From NCBI GenBank assembly GCA_019054805.1, contig JAHQIY010000001.1, forward strand, positions 496,001 to 560,000: DNA of 64,000 nt, written 5' to 3'. Positions 12,290 to 21,790 of this stretch are shown here, in pieces. Within the stretch, counting starts at the first letter, position 1; the number at the start of each line of letters is the position of its first letter. The DNA comes from Brachionus manjavacas (Eukaryota; Rotifera; Eurotatoria; Ploima; Brachionidae). A program made the position numbers and the translations under genes. The notes below the pieces were generated by a model. It was not told the origin of the DNA. It saw nothing but the letters and a program-made list of their open reading frames with translations, and searched no databases.

Positions 12290-12611
12290 TCTAGCATTCT
12301 TATGCTGAAAAAGATTTTGTTCTGTTTTGTCCATCATATAATTATGATAGCAATAATCTCAAAAATTTTTTAATAATCTCAACTCAACATCGAACCAAGG
12401 GGATTGTTCATTTTTCTTATGCTCAGATTTTTTTAAAGGACATCATTCTACTATTACATTTATAACTGTTTCCGTTACTAAGCCCCAATTACTCTCTATA
12501 ATATAGTTTTTAATTATCTTTTGACTTATTTATCCTTTTTTTTAATGTTATTTAACTTTTTTTTTTTATTCTGAAGGAGCAATAGCTCGGTACAGATAAA
12601 GAATTAATAAT
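12290..12611 (+). mobile_element. LINE family A, 3' trailer fragment
   Basis: The plus strand ends in GAAGGAGCAATAGCTCGG (about 12573-12590), followed by an A-rich tail, the family A 3' end. It faces the inverted fragment at 12060-12240. The upstream limit is uncertain. Confidence 0.55.
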
Positions 12612-14072
12612 ATGGCCAATGGCCCGCCGCTTGGGCAGTGCCATTGGCCATGATCTTCAAGCGCTCACTCGCGGACTTGACTCCAATCTTCAAGAAAGGC
12701 TGTCGCAAGGACCCGGGTAATTACAGACCAGTTTCTCTGACCTCTGTGTCATGTAAGATCATGGAAAGCATGGTAAGAGACAGTTTGGTTGGATATTTAG
12801 TAGCCAACGACCTGATATGTAAGGAGCAACACGGTTTCGTCCCTAGAAAGGCCTGCGTGACGAACCTCTTAGAATCAGCCGATTTGATGACAAGAGCAAT
12901 CGTAGACAAAAGCCCAGTAGATGTCATCTACACCGATTTTGCGAAGGTTCCACATCAAAGACTGTTGCTCAAGCTTTCGGCTCACGGGGTAGAAGAAACC
13001 GTACTCAGATAGATCAGGGCGTTCCTCTCGGGCAGGAGGCAAAGAGTTGTCCTCGGCGAGTACTGTTCGGAATGGACACCAGTCACGAGCTAGGTCCCTC
13101 AGGGCTCAGTCATAGGTCCAACGCTCTTCGTGGTCTTCATAAAAGACCTACCAGAACATATAAGCTTTCCATGTAAGCTGTATGCAGATGACTGCAAGAT
13201 CATCGTGCGCTTACTCACGAGCAGCTGTAGTGAGCAGCTGCAACGCGACTTGGAAGCCTTAGCAGCATGGTGCGACAAATGGCTGATGAAACTGAACCTC
13301 GGCAAATGTAAGGTCATGCATAACGGTAAGCATAACCCGGGGAATAAATACCACATCCTAGATAGGTCGACCGGTATACCACACGAGCTTGAGGTTACTA
13401 AAACGGAAAAAGACCTAGGAGTCCATGTGAGTGACACTTTGGGCACAAAGATTCAGGTGGATAAATCCGCGGCAAAAGCCAACTCCATGCTCGGAGTGCT
13501 TCGCAAGACGCTGGTTTCGAGGGATGCGGATATATGGAAACAAATGTACACTACGTACGTCAGACCGCATCATGAGTATGCAATCCAAGCATGGAGACCA
13601 TACCGCCTCGGCGAGATAAACACACTGGAAAAAGTTCAGCGCCGTGCCACCTAAGTCCCAACTCAACTCCGCAACATGACATACGTAGACAGGTGCCTAA
13701 AACTGAAGTTTAAAACGCTGGAGGAAAGGAGAACCAGGGGTGATTTGATAGAAATTTCAAAATTCAGAAAGGACTGGACACTGTCGAATGGCACTCCTCT
13801 CTACAAGTTGGCCCTTCAGAAGCGGGCATCAAGGGCACATCAGACCAGAGCTAGTGAAGGACTGTCTAACCAGACGTAACGCTTTTCGCAACAGGGTAGC
13901 ACGAATGTGGAACAAGCTACCCAATTCAGTCATTGACGCACCAAGTGTCAACTCTTTCAAGAAGAGGATTGACGACCAAAGAACAGGCTGCTCATAGGAC
14001 TCAGGTTCTCTTGCTGGAGTCATCCGGCAACTCGCAGTCATCCAACTACTACTACTACTACTACTACTAAAA
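12612..14072 (+). mobile_element. LINE family B, GC-rich 5'-truncated copy with (CTA)n tail
   Basis: The reverse transcriptase is readable as TPIFKKGCRKDPGNYRPVSL, EQHGFVPRKA, VPQGSVIGPTLFVVF, KLYADDCKI (catalytic YADD) and WLMKLNLGKCKVMH, then the C-terminal LEKVQRRAT and RVARMWNKLPNSV segments. Stops and frame changes break it at several points, and a few codons are missing before VPHQRLLLKL, where relatives read KAFDSVPH. The endonuclease and ORF1 are missing (5' truncation). It ends in a (CTA)n microsatellite at about 14045-14070. Base composition is strikingly richer in G and C than anything around it, so it is foreign or young. Its class is CR1/Jockey-like; the exact clade is not decided. 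Confidence 0.9.
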
Positions 14073-14535
14073 GAAAAAATTCAAAATATGGGAATTATTT
14101 CAAAACAATCAACTGGTATATGTGGCACAGAGATGGAAATGACACAGCGAAGGCGTAATAAAAATGGTAATTTACTATCAACTGTAAACGTTTTCTAACA
14201 GGCTTAGGATTAAATTAAAAGACAACGTTTAAGGTTTGATTTAATGTATTTTATTCAAACTAAAAATGCAAAAACGAACAACAACTCATAAATCATAAAA
14301 GTTAAGTGTTTAAATAGAAGAATAAAATGCTTTCACGTTTTCATACACGAAAACGGCTTAAGTTAAATCACTGTAATCAAACAAAGAATAATAGTGTGCG
14401 AGAGAGAGAGAGAGAATGCGAAACGAGTGTTAGAGATAGAGTGTATAAACACAAAACAAAAAAACAAAAGAAATAATCTCTTTCAAAATAACTTATAAAA
14501 ATTTGAAATTTAAAAATTCAAATACTTTTACACAA
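14073..14535. other. Unassigned stretch with (GA)n microsatellite
   Basis: Moderately AT-rich sequence directly downstream of the LINE tail, with a GAGAGAGAGAGAGA run at about 14401-14415. No frame or known repeat end is recognised. Confidence 0.4.
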
Positions 14536-14850
14536 CATGGAAAGGCATGAACAGCAGATGCCAAAAATACCAAAGCCTTTTTAAAAACTTTTTTTTTGAT
14601 GATTAAAAGTTCATTTTTAACAATACGACAAATTATTAAGCTTTGGTCAACGCAAGTATCAATGGTAAAATCACTTGACATCATGAAGTTAAATGATATT
14701 GATATCAGTATTAACGTAATTAGCAATGTTTAGGAGGCAAAGGAGATATTTAAGTCAATGACCAATGTCCAAAAAGTTTTGCAACAGATTGAGGTCGAAT
14801 GGTACGAAGAGTCCATAAGAGACAAAACAAAAAAAATAACTTGAATTTTT
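14536..14850 (+). pseudogene. Decayed coding fragment of unknown origin
   Basis: A plus frame reads TIRQIIKLWSTQVSMVKSLD, then MKLNDIDISINVISNV, a stop, and EAKEIFKSMTNVQKVLQQIE. The helical, lysine- and glutamate-rich character over about 75 codons is unlike the surrounding non-coding DNA. Upstream, MERHEQQMPKIPKPF is in another frame. I do not recognise a family. Confidence 0.35.
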
Positions 14851-15061
14851 ATTTTTTACTTTATTCTGAAGAATTCGGGAAAAGTTTTTCTGTGATAAAA
14901 ATTTACCTTTGTTTCCTTTTAAATAAAAATAAACCATTCATTGTTCTGATTTATTTTAATGAATAATTTTCAGATCTAAATAGTAATTGATATCTGACTC
15001 AAATGTTTATCTATAATTCAGAATTCGAAGTGCAATTTAAAAGTTACAAAATAATTTTAAC

Positions 15062-15331
15062 GGAAACTAGAAGTGTGATCATGATCATATGATCAAAATT
15101 TAATAAATCAAAATTTCGATAAAATTTTTTAAGCAAGCTTTTTTATTTTAACAAGATAAATGTTTTGTCTTTTAAAATAAAAACAAATCTTGATTTATGA
15201 TTGATTTTTGTTGATTTTTCAAAAATGTAATATTAATAAAAAATCGTATCATAAAAAATGCTTTATATTTAAATTTAAAACTTGAAATATTGATTTGAAA
15301 TAAACGTTTGATCATAAACACAAATTTGCTC
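15062..15331 (-). mobile_element. MITE copy 2 (GATCATGATC family), short form
   Basis: The left end GGAAACTAGAAGTGTGATCA continues ATGATCATATGATC; the right end is an inverted relative, TTGATCATAAACACAAATTT. Flanking eight bases ATTTTAAC (15054-15061) and TTTTTAAC (15332-15339) agree at seven positions, consistent with an 8-base target duplication. Confidence 0.55.
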
Positions 15332-15339
15332 TTTTTAAC

Positions 15340-16475
15340 TTATTAAAAATCAAAATGAGCAGGAAATTATGTAGCAATTCTTGAGAGAAACCATCTCCAT
15401 TAACAACTAAAATTTTGAATTCGAATTTTGAACCAAATGCCAAATTAACCAAAAAAACTTTTTGCGTAAAATCAAAATAGCGTAGCAATTCTAAAGTTTT
15501 TTTAAGAATATTCTTTTTAATTTTAAGTCTATCAATGAATTTATAATTTTATTTCTTAAATTTTGAATATTATTTAAATTTTTTAAGCCAATTAATCAAA
15601 TGATATAAAATTTATATTTTAAAAAAGATCATTTTGATAGCGTGGAAATATCAGAGTTTTAATTTTTCAATAAAGAGAAATTTTAATTGTTACGCAGATT
15701 TTTAAAAATTCCAAAAAATTTTTCTTAAAACTTATTTTTGATTTATTTAAAAAAATTTAATTATCGAAAAATTTTAATCACAATTTAATATTTTTTTTTG
15801 ACAATTTATTTAATTTTTTTTCTACAAATTCATGCAAATGATTTTAAAGTAAAAAAAACATCTTATTTTCAAAATCTATACTTTTTCTATTCTAAATCAA
15901 AATGACAGGTTTAATTGAATAAATCGAATTTTTAATGGTGTGTTTTTTTTATTAAATCATTATTATATTCTTTAAATTTATGTCATTGTTTTTTTCAAAT
16001 AAATAAAAATTGAAAAAAACCTAAAAAATCCAAATGATAATTTGAATAAACTTAATGTTTTTATTCAAATAATTTAAAGTTCAATGATAATTATGAAAGT
16101 AATTATTGAAGTTTAAAATTAGTTAAAAACTTTTTAAATTTCCTTGAAAAGCGAAGGAAATGAAACTTTCATTAAATTAAAATAAAAAATCGAAAAATAT
16201 AAAGTAAATAAACTCTCTGTAATAGATTAAAAGTCTGAATATTCTTAAATTTATTGATTAAAGCATAATTTGATTTTGTTTGATTAACCGGAACAAAGAA
16301 AATTAGATCGATATTTAAAATTTAAAGAGAAAGTTTTCCGTAAAAATTGCTTATTAATCGTCAACAATTTTATTATTTAGTAAAAATAATATTAAAATGA
16401 AATTAAAAAAAAAAATCATATTTATTTTTATTTCAAATAAAATTTAGTCAAAAACCGGTTCAAAGAAGAATTGAA
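15340..16475. other. AT-rich upstream region of DEG/ENaC copy 1
   Basis: Long A and T runs with no reading frame of note. Its last 300 bases resemble the sequence upstream of the channel copy at 23.3 kb, so the duplicated block begins about here. Confidence 0.5.
16288..16320 (+). promoter_or_regulatory. Conserved upstream block, channel copy 1
   Basis: CCGGAACAAAG followed by AGATCGATATTTAAAA lies about 170 bases before the start codon. The same block recurs, with few changes, before the other two copies, while neighbouring bases have drifted. A promoter element is inferred, not shown. Confidence 0.4.
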
Positions 16476-17954
16476 ATGAAAGAATACAAAACAAAAACGT
16501 TTGACATATTCAAAGAATGGTCAGAATCAATGACAATGCATGGATTTCCAAACATATTTCGGACCAAATTCTTGGCTATTAAAATAATGTGGATTATCTT
16601 TTTTTTTGCTTCAGTTTCGGGCTGTTTTTGGATAATTATTACAAATTTAATAAACTTTTTCAAATTTGATGTAGTGACCAAAATACGGGTTATTGAAAAG
16701 GACTCGATCACATTTCCAGCGGTGACCATTTGCAACATTAATCCATTTGTCACCCAACAAGGCTTAGAATATGTTCAATCTATTTTAGAAGAAAGCAACC
16801 TAACTAGTTTTACTCAAGCGACACTAGACCCAAATTTTCAAGACGAATTTTCTAAATTAAATTTTAATTACAACGTAATTAGGTATTTTTTGTCAACATT
16901 TTCAAAAGCAATTTCAAATGAGCAGAAGAAAAATTTATCTTTATCATTTGATAAAATGTTCATTAGCTGTCTTTACAATTTGAGACCTTGTAATGAGAGT
17001 CAATGGACATGGTTCTATAATTCAGAGTTTGGAAATTGTTATCGTTTCAATTCTGATCATAATTCCCAAGAAATACAAAAAACCTATCAAGCTGGAAAGT
17101 ATAATGGACTGATGATTGAATTGTATGTTGGCATACCTCAAGACCAAAAAACTTTAAGTCGTACAATTGGAGCTCATGTTTACATAGGTGACAATTCTTT
17201 TAAACCATTAATAGGACAAGGTGTAGATGTTGCCCCTGGATTTGGTACAAATTTGGTTTTGCAGCGAATTAAAAGAAAACAAATGCCAAAACCTTACAGC
17301 AACTGCATTGAAAACTTAGATACAATTGATTCATTTGATTCAGAATATTACAGAAAGGTGTTTAGATCGAATTTAACTTATAGGCAAGAAGATTGCTTTT
17401 GGGCTTATATTCAGTCAGAAATTTATAAAAAATGCAAATGTGATGAAATGGGTTCAAACCTCATTTCAGAAAACAATAATCCTTGTGATGATTTTGAAAA
17501 ACAAAATTGTGCTTTAGTAGAATTCCAAAGAATAACGCAATCGAGCTATAAGAAAAGTATTGAAACACTTTGCCCCTTGGAATGTGAATCCATTACTTAT
17601 GGAGTAACAAAATCAACAAGTCGATATCCATCTGTGTCCTATGGTAACGATTTGGTAAAGACCAAACAAATAAAAGCCTCGTTTGGAAACAGAACAAACA
17701 TTAGCATTGAAGAATTGAGGGAAAACATTTTGTCATTAAATATTTATTATGAATATTTAAAGCAAATCGAAATTACAGAAAACAGAAGTATTAGCTGGGA
17801 TGGATTAGTTGGGAGCATTGGTGGAACTTTGGGACTTTTTTTGGGAATAAGTTTCCTCAGTTTTGTGGAAATAATTGATTTACTCTTACAAATTGTTTTT
17901 TTTAAGTGTAAAAAAAATACGACCAAGGTTTTTTTCATTAAAAAAGAACCATAA
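16476..17954 (+). CDS. DEG/ENaC family cation channel, copy 1
   Basis: A single uninterrupted frame of 492 residues. The N-terminal gating His-Gly (H22-G23 in MTMHGFPNIF) precedes TM1 (about 35-58), followed by the post-TM1 motif TFPAVTICN (79-87). The large cysteine-rich extracellular domain contains FGNCYRFNS and CPLECESITYG. TM2 (about 446-476) contains GLFLGISFLSFVEI with the G-x-S selectivity filter (457-459). This is the full architecture of amiloride-sensitive trimeric sodium channels (degenerins, ASICs, peptide-gated channels); the gating ligand cannot be inferred. It is intronless in a genome where other genes are split. More than 90% of residues match the copies at 23315 and 39062. 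A possible AATAAA polyadenylation signal follows the stop at about 17960. Confidence 0.95.
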   Translation: MKEYKTKTFDIFKEWSESMTMHGFPNIFRTKFLAIKIMWIIFFFASVSGCFWIIITNLINFFKFDVVTKIRVIEKDSITFPAVTICNINPFVTQQGLEYVQSILEESNLTSFTQATLDPNFQDEFSKLNFNYNVIRYFLSTFSKAISNEQKKNLSLSFDKMFISCLYNLRPCNESQWTWFYNSEFGNCYRFNSDHNSQEIQKTYQAGKYNGLMIELYVGIPQDQKTLSRTIGAHVYIGDNSFKPLIGQGVDVAPGFGTNLVLQRIKRKQMPKPYSNCIENLDTIDSFDSEYYRKVFRSNLTYRQEDCFWAYIQSEIYKKCKCDEMGSNLISENNNPCDDFEKQNCALVEFQRITQSSYKKSIETLCPLECESITYGVTKSTSRYPSVSYGNDLVKTKQIKASFGNRTNISIEELRENILSLNIYYEYLKQIEITENRSISWDGLVGSIGGTLGLFLGISFLSFVEIIDLLLQIVFFKCKKNTTKVFFIKKEP

Positions 17955-19289
17955 AACTAAATAAAAATTTTAAATTAATCTCTTTATTTCTGAAAAAAAT
18001 TAGAACAATCAATTAACTTTGATAAATGAATAGATATTAATTATTCATTTTCGCAATACAGGTAATTAACAGCTACTAGGACTTCGAATTGAAATGTTAT
18101 CAAGTTTAAGTAGAGTCCTAAAGGCCAGTAACAGTCGGTTTAACCAAAATTTACCATCATCGCTTCAGCCATTTTAAAGCTGTTCCACCAATTTTGACTT
18201 TTGCTTCGCTATTAAGATTCACTTCTTCTGACTTCGTCTAGCATCTTATGATTTTATGTCAAGTTTTAAAGAAAGACCGATTAATACTGCGCTTTTTCAA
18301 TTTAAAAACATCAAATTTCTTTTTTAGTCGGGTTGTGTTGCTCTTTTAGGTAATAAGTTTTTCTAATTTTTCTGAATTTAAATGGTCGAATTGAAACCAA
18401 CTTTCTGAGAAATATTATTCAAAATCAATTTATAATTTATCAATAATTTGAAGTGAAATAAACGAAAAAACTCAAAATTTCGCGTAATTAAAAAAAGCAT
18501 TTAAAAATAATTTCTAAATTCTTGATAAAATTTTTTTAAAATAAATTGAAAATAATCCTTTTTAATCAAACAAATTATTGTTCACAAGCCGAGCTAGTCC
18601 TGGACCTGTTAGCACCGGTTTTATATCGTTATTAAATATACTGAATATTTTTTTAGGTAAGTCTTATCAACAAAATTCAAAAAAATTTGAATTCAATATC
18701 TAAAACTTTTGAAAAAATAATAACTCGCAAAATTTTATTAAAAATTCGAAATAAAGAACTAAAATTTTTAAAAAAATTGTTAATTTTGGGCAATTTTCGA
18801 TTTTATTTTTTTAAAGTGACAAGTTATCATAGAGGGGAAAATACATCCCGAAAAAGTGTATTTTTAGGCCTGTTTCGTTTATAGTGACATGTCACTACGG
18901 TTCACAATCCCGAATGCAGCAAACTTTAGCATTGATCTCTTGGTCACAAAGCTATTCATAAGAGACCATATTTGAAGCAATTAACTTCAAATTTAAATAT
19001 TAAAAAATAACAGAAAAAACTGGAGTAATAATTAAAATTTGGCAAAATAAATGTTTTAGATAACTTTATTTTCACAGAAGTAAACAGATAAAAAAGTCTC
19101 CTAATTCTAAATGATTTCTTATTTACAACTAGTACAATTCCTCGATCTGGTTTTACAAACTAAAATTTTTACCTTTTAGAGATGAATATTATATTTTTAG
19201 AGAGATTAGAAATACCCTTCATCTAGCTATCAAAAACTTGCCACTGATTTTAATTCTAAGGAGCTAGTATTAGTTAGTATACTGAAATT
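17955..19289. other. Spacer downstream of DEG/ENaC copy 1
   Basis: AT-rich, with a less AT-rich patch at about 18060-18350 whose minus-strand translation gives only weak, unconvincing retroelement resemblance. No gene is supported. Confidence 0.4.
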
Positions 19290-19540
19290 AGATTTATCCA
19301 AAAAAAGGTTTAGGGTCTCATTCAGCGACATAAAGCCCCTTCTAAACATAAAAGATACACAAAAAAAGATACAAGTATATGGTGTAAGCAGAAACTTAAT
19401 TTGACGGATAATGACTGATCCGGTGTTATTTACAGTGACGAGTCCAATTTAGAGATTTTTTCATCCGAAGTTCTGTACACCAAGGTTACATAGCGGTGGA
19501 GGCTCAGCCAGTATCTGGGGATGCATATTTTTTATTTTTT
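19290..19540 (+). mobile_element. Decayed Tc1/mariner transposase fragment
   Basis: The plus strand gives VIYSDESNLEIFSSEV, followed in another frame by SGGGSASIWGCI. This is the second catalytic aspartate block (SDES) and the G-G-S-x-x-WG block of Tc1/mariner transposases in the right order and spacing. Stops and frame changes interrupt it. No terminal repeats were found. Confidence 0.65.
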
Positions 19541-19898
19541 TTGATAACGCTATTCATTATATTTTTTTAATTTAATTAGCCCCAATAACAAAAATTCAAA
19601 TTTTTTTAAGTCAAGTCAGTTTTGACTTTGAAAAGTAAAAAATCAAATTTTGAAAAAATAATTTTAAAAGTCCAAGTCTAAATTGGCTTAGGCTTCAGGA
19701 CAAGCATTTTAAAGATCGATTTTTTATTTCCAGAAAAAAATGGAGGTCTAATTGACTCAGTCGAGATTTTTATTTCTTAATTTTTGTTCTGCTTGAAACA
19801 AACTATCTCCTAATCTCTGAGAACATTAAAAAACCTATATTTTATTTACTAATATTTTAATCTACTAATAAAAGAAATTTAAATTTAAAAGCAAAAAT

Positions 19899-20954
19899 TC
19901 AAAGCTCTTGTTTAGCATCGGGATCGGATACTTTAATGATAATCTTTCCAATATTTGCATTTGACTCCATGTGCTTGTGCGCTTCGCCAATTTTCTCCAA
20001 TTCAAATTCCTTATCTATCAATACCTGCAGGCCATGTTCATCAAATTTGTTTAATACTTTGCTTTCAAAGTCCTTGATAAGTTCATATTTGTAATCAATT
20101 GATCTTGTTTTGAGAGTTGTAGCTTTCAGGTGAATTCTTTTTCTTAAAATTTTTGAAAATATATCTCCCTCCACTCTAACACCACCCATAGCACCGTAGA
20201 AAATCCACTCACCATCAACCGCTAAACAATCAGCGTTCTTTTGCCAAAAAGACGCTCCAACGCAGTCAAAAACAACGTCAACTCCTCTTTCACCAGTCAT
20301 GTTCATGACCAACTCGCTAAAATTTTCCTCAATCTTATAATTAAAAGCTCTGCTAACACCTAAAGACTCTTCTAGATACTTTTTCTTGTAATCACTGCCG
20401 CAAGTGGCAAAAACATTTTTTGCATTTAAAACTTTTTTTAGTATTTGAATAAGCGAAGTTCCAACGCCACTGGCTCCTGCATGTACTAAAAAAGTACTTT
20501 CCTCGACTGGTTTGCGCCCCAACTCCTGTTTTGTCACGCTCGAGATCCAAAAGATAAGTTGAAAAGCGGTTAGCCAAGCTTCGGTGATAGCAGCCGCATT
20601 TCTAAAGCTCATCCAGTCCGGAACTCTAATCAAATTTTTTTCATTTACTGCTACATATTCAGCATTACCACCACCAGGAACAAGGGCCATTACGCGCGAT
20701 TTCTCTTGCCACATTGAGGACTTTGTCTGACTCACATAGCCAACAGCCTCAAGACCAAGGATGTCCGACTCTCCAACTGGAGCCGGATATAAACCTTTAC
20801 GTTGCATGATATCAGCTCGGTTTATTGCTGAATAAATAACCTTTACCAAACATTCATTTTGCTTGATAGATGGTATTTGCCTTTGATTTATGTACAACGA
20901 TTCTGGTTGAAGACCTGGTGGTCTTATTGCTACAGCCCGCATTAAATTATTCAT
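19899..20954 (-). CDS. Zinc-independent quinone oxidoreductase, TP53I3 (PIG3)-like
   Basis: One uninterrupted 351-residue frame, the usual length for the family. The GroES-like N-terminal domain carries NRADIMQRKGLYPAP (from N45) and ILGLEAVGYV. The Rossmann domain carries the NADPH-binding HAGASGVGTSLIQ (about 155-167) and DVVFDCVGASFWQKN. No catalytic zinc-site cysteine or histidine pattern is seen, as expected for the quinone oxidoreductase branch of medium-chain dehydrogenases. These cytosolic enzymes reduce quinones with NADPH; PIG3 is a p53 target in mammals, which cannot be assumed here. The start is the first ATG (MNNLMRAVAIRPPG); the internal M5 is also possible. It is intronless, like the flanking channel genes. 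Confidence 0.92.
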   Translation of the reverse strand: MNNLMRAVAIRPPGLQPESLYINQRQIPSIKQNECLVKVIYSAINRADIMQRKGLYPAPVGESDILGLEAVGYVSQTKSSMWQEKSRVMALVPGGGNAEYVAVNEKNLIRVPDWMSFRNAAAITEAWLTAFQLIFWISSVTKQELGRKPVEESTFLVHAGASGVGTSLIQILKKVLNAKNVFATCGSDYKKKYLEESLGVSRAFNYKIEENFSELVMNMTGERGVDVVFDCVGASFWQKNADCLAVDGEWIFYGAMGGVRVEGDIFSKILRKRIHLKATTLKTRSIDYKYELIKDFESKVLNKFDEHGLQVLIDKEFELEKIGEAHKHMESNANIGKIIIKVSDPDAKQEL

Positions 20955-21404
20955 TGCTCTATAGATACTAAAAATATTTTGTCAAAAAATAGTCTATTTT
21001 ATTAAATTTGATTTTTAATTTTTCTAAAATACGGAAAAAAAACAAAATTTAATTTTTAACATTACTGGTTATTGTTAAAGGCGGTTGATTTAATTAGAAC
21101 AATTTATAAATTGTTCAGCACCTTGAATAATTATATATTAAAATTAAACTTTTTAAAATGATTTTTTTTAAATCATTTTCTTAAAAAATATTTATTTTAA
21201 ATAAATGTTTTTCAAATTAGTATAGAAAAAATAGATAATTAGAATAAATATACTTTTTGAAATTAATGTAAATTTAGTGTCGAATTTTCATAATTAAAGC
21301 TTAATATTTAAAATTTGAATAATTGTTTTTACAATTCAAAAAATCAAAGTTAACAAAAAAAATAAAATTAAAAATTCTAATTTTGAAAACCTAAAGGTTT
21401 TACC
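20955..21404. other. AT-rich spacer upstream of the oxidoreductase
   Basis: Probable promoter side of the quinone oxidoreductase. No distinct element seen. Confidence 0.4.
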
Positions 21405-21790
21405 TATTCATTTTTAGGATTTTTTTGTTCACAATAGTTATGTTAAATTTTAAGAAAAAGTTTGTAAGATCAGTTTCAGTTAGTTTTCGAACAATGTCTT
21501 GGCTCAGGTCAGATTTAACTATAAAGAATGAAGAGTCATCTTCAACATGATTTATTTTATTAAAGTGAATAGACGCTACTGAACTTGAATTAAAATTACT
21601 TAAGGATTTTCTACTATAAATTTCTTAATTAAATAAAAATGATCAGATATTCTTAATTTTGCTTTTCTTGATGATTCACCTATATAAAATAATTTACATT
21701 TTTTACATTTAATAATATAAACTATTCCAATCAATTTACAATTATGAATAAAGAGAATGATATCATAAATTTTGAAAAAAGCTTAGTCCT
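21405..21790 (-). mobile_element. Penelope-like retroelement fossil: GIY-YIG endonuclease part
   Basis: Minus-strand translation contains IVYIIKCKKCKLFYIGESSR, the GIY-YIG endonuclease signature with the CxxC pair typical of endonuclease-bearing Penelope-like elements. ASIHFNKINHVEDDSSFFIV downstream matches the later H-F-N...H...F part of the same domain. Only this C-terminal domain is recognisable. The copy is 5'-truncated and broken, and appears old. Confidence 0.75.

Noticed and set aside
18060-18350. Possible LTR-element integrase remnant on the minus strand
   Set aside because: Only a short, stop-interrupted resemblance; too weak to name a family.
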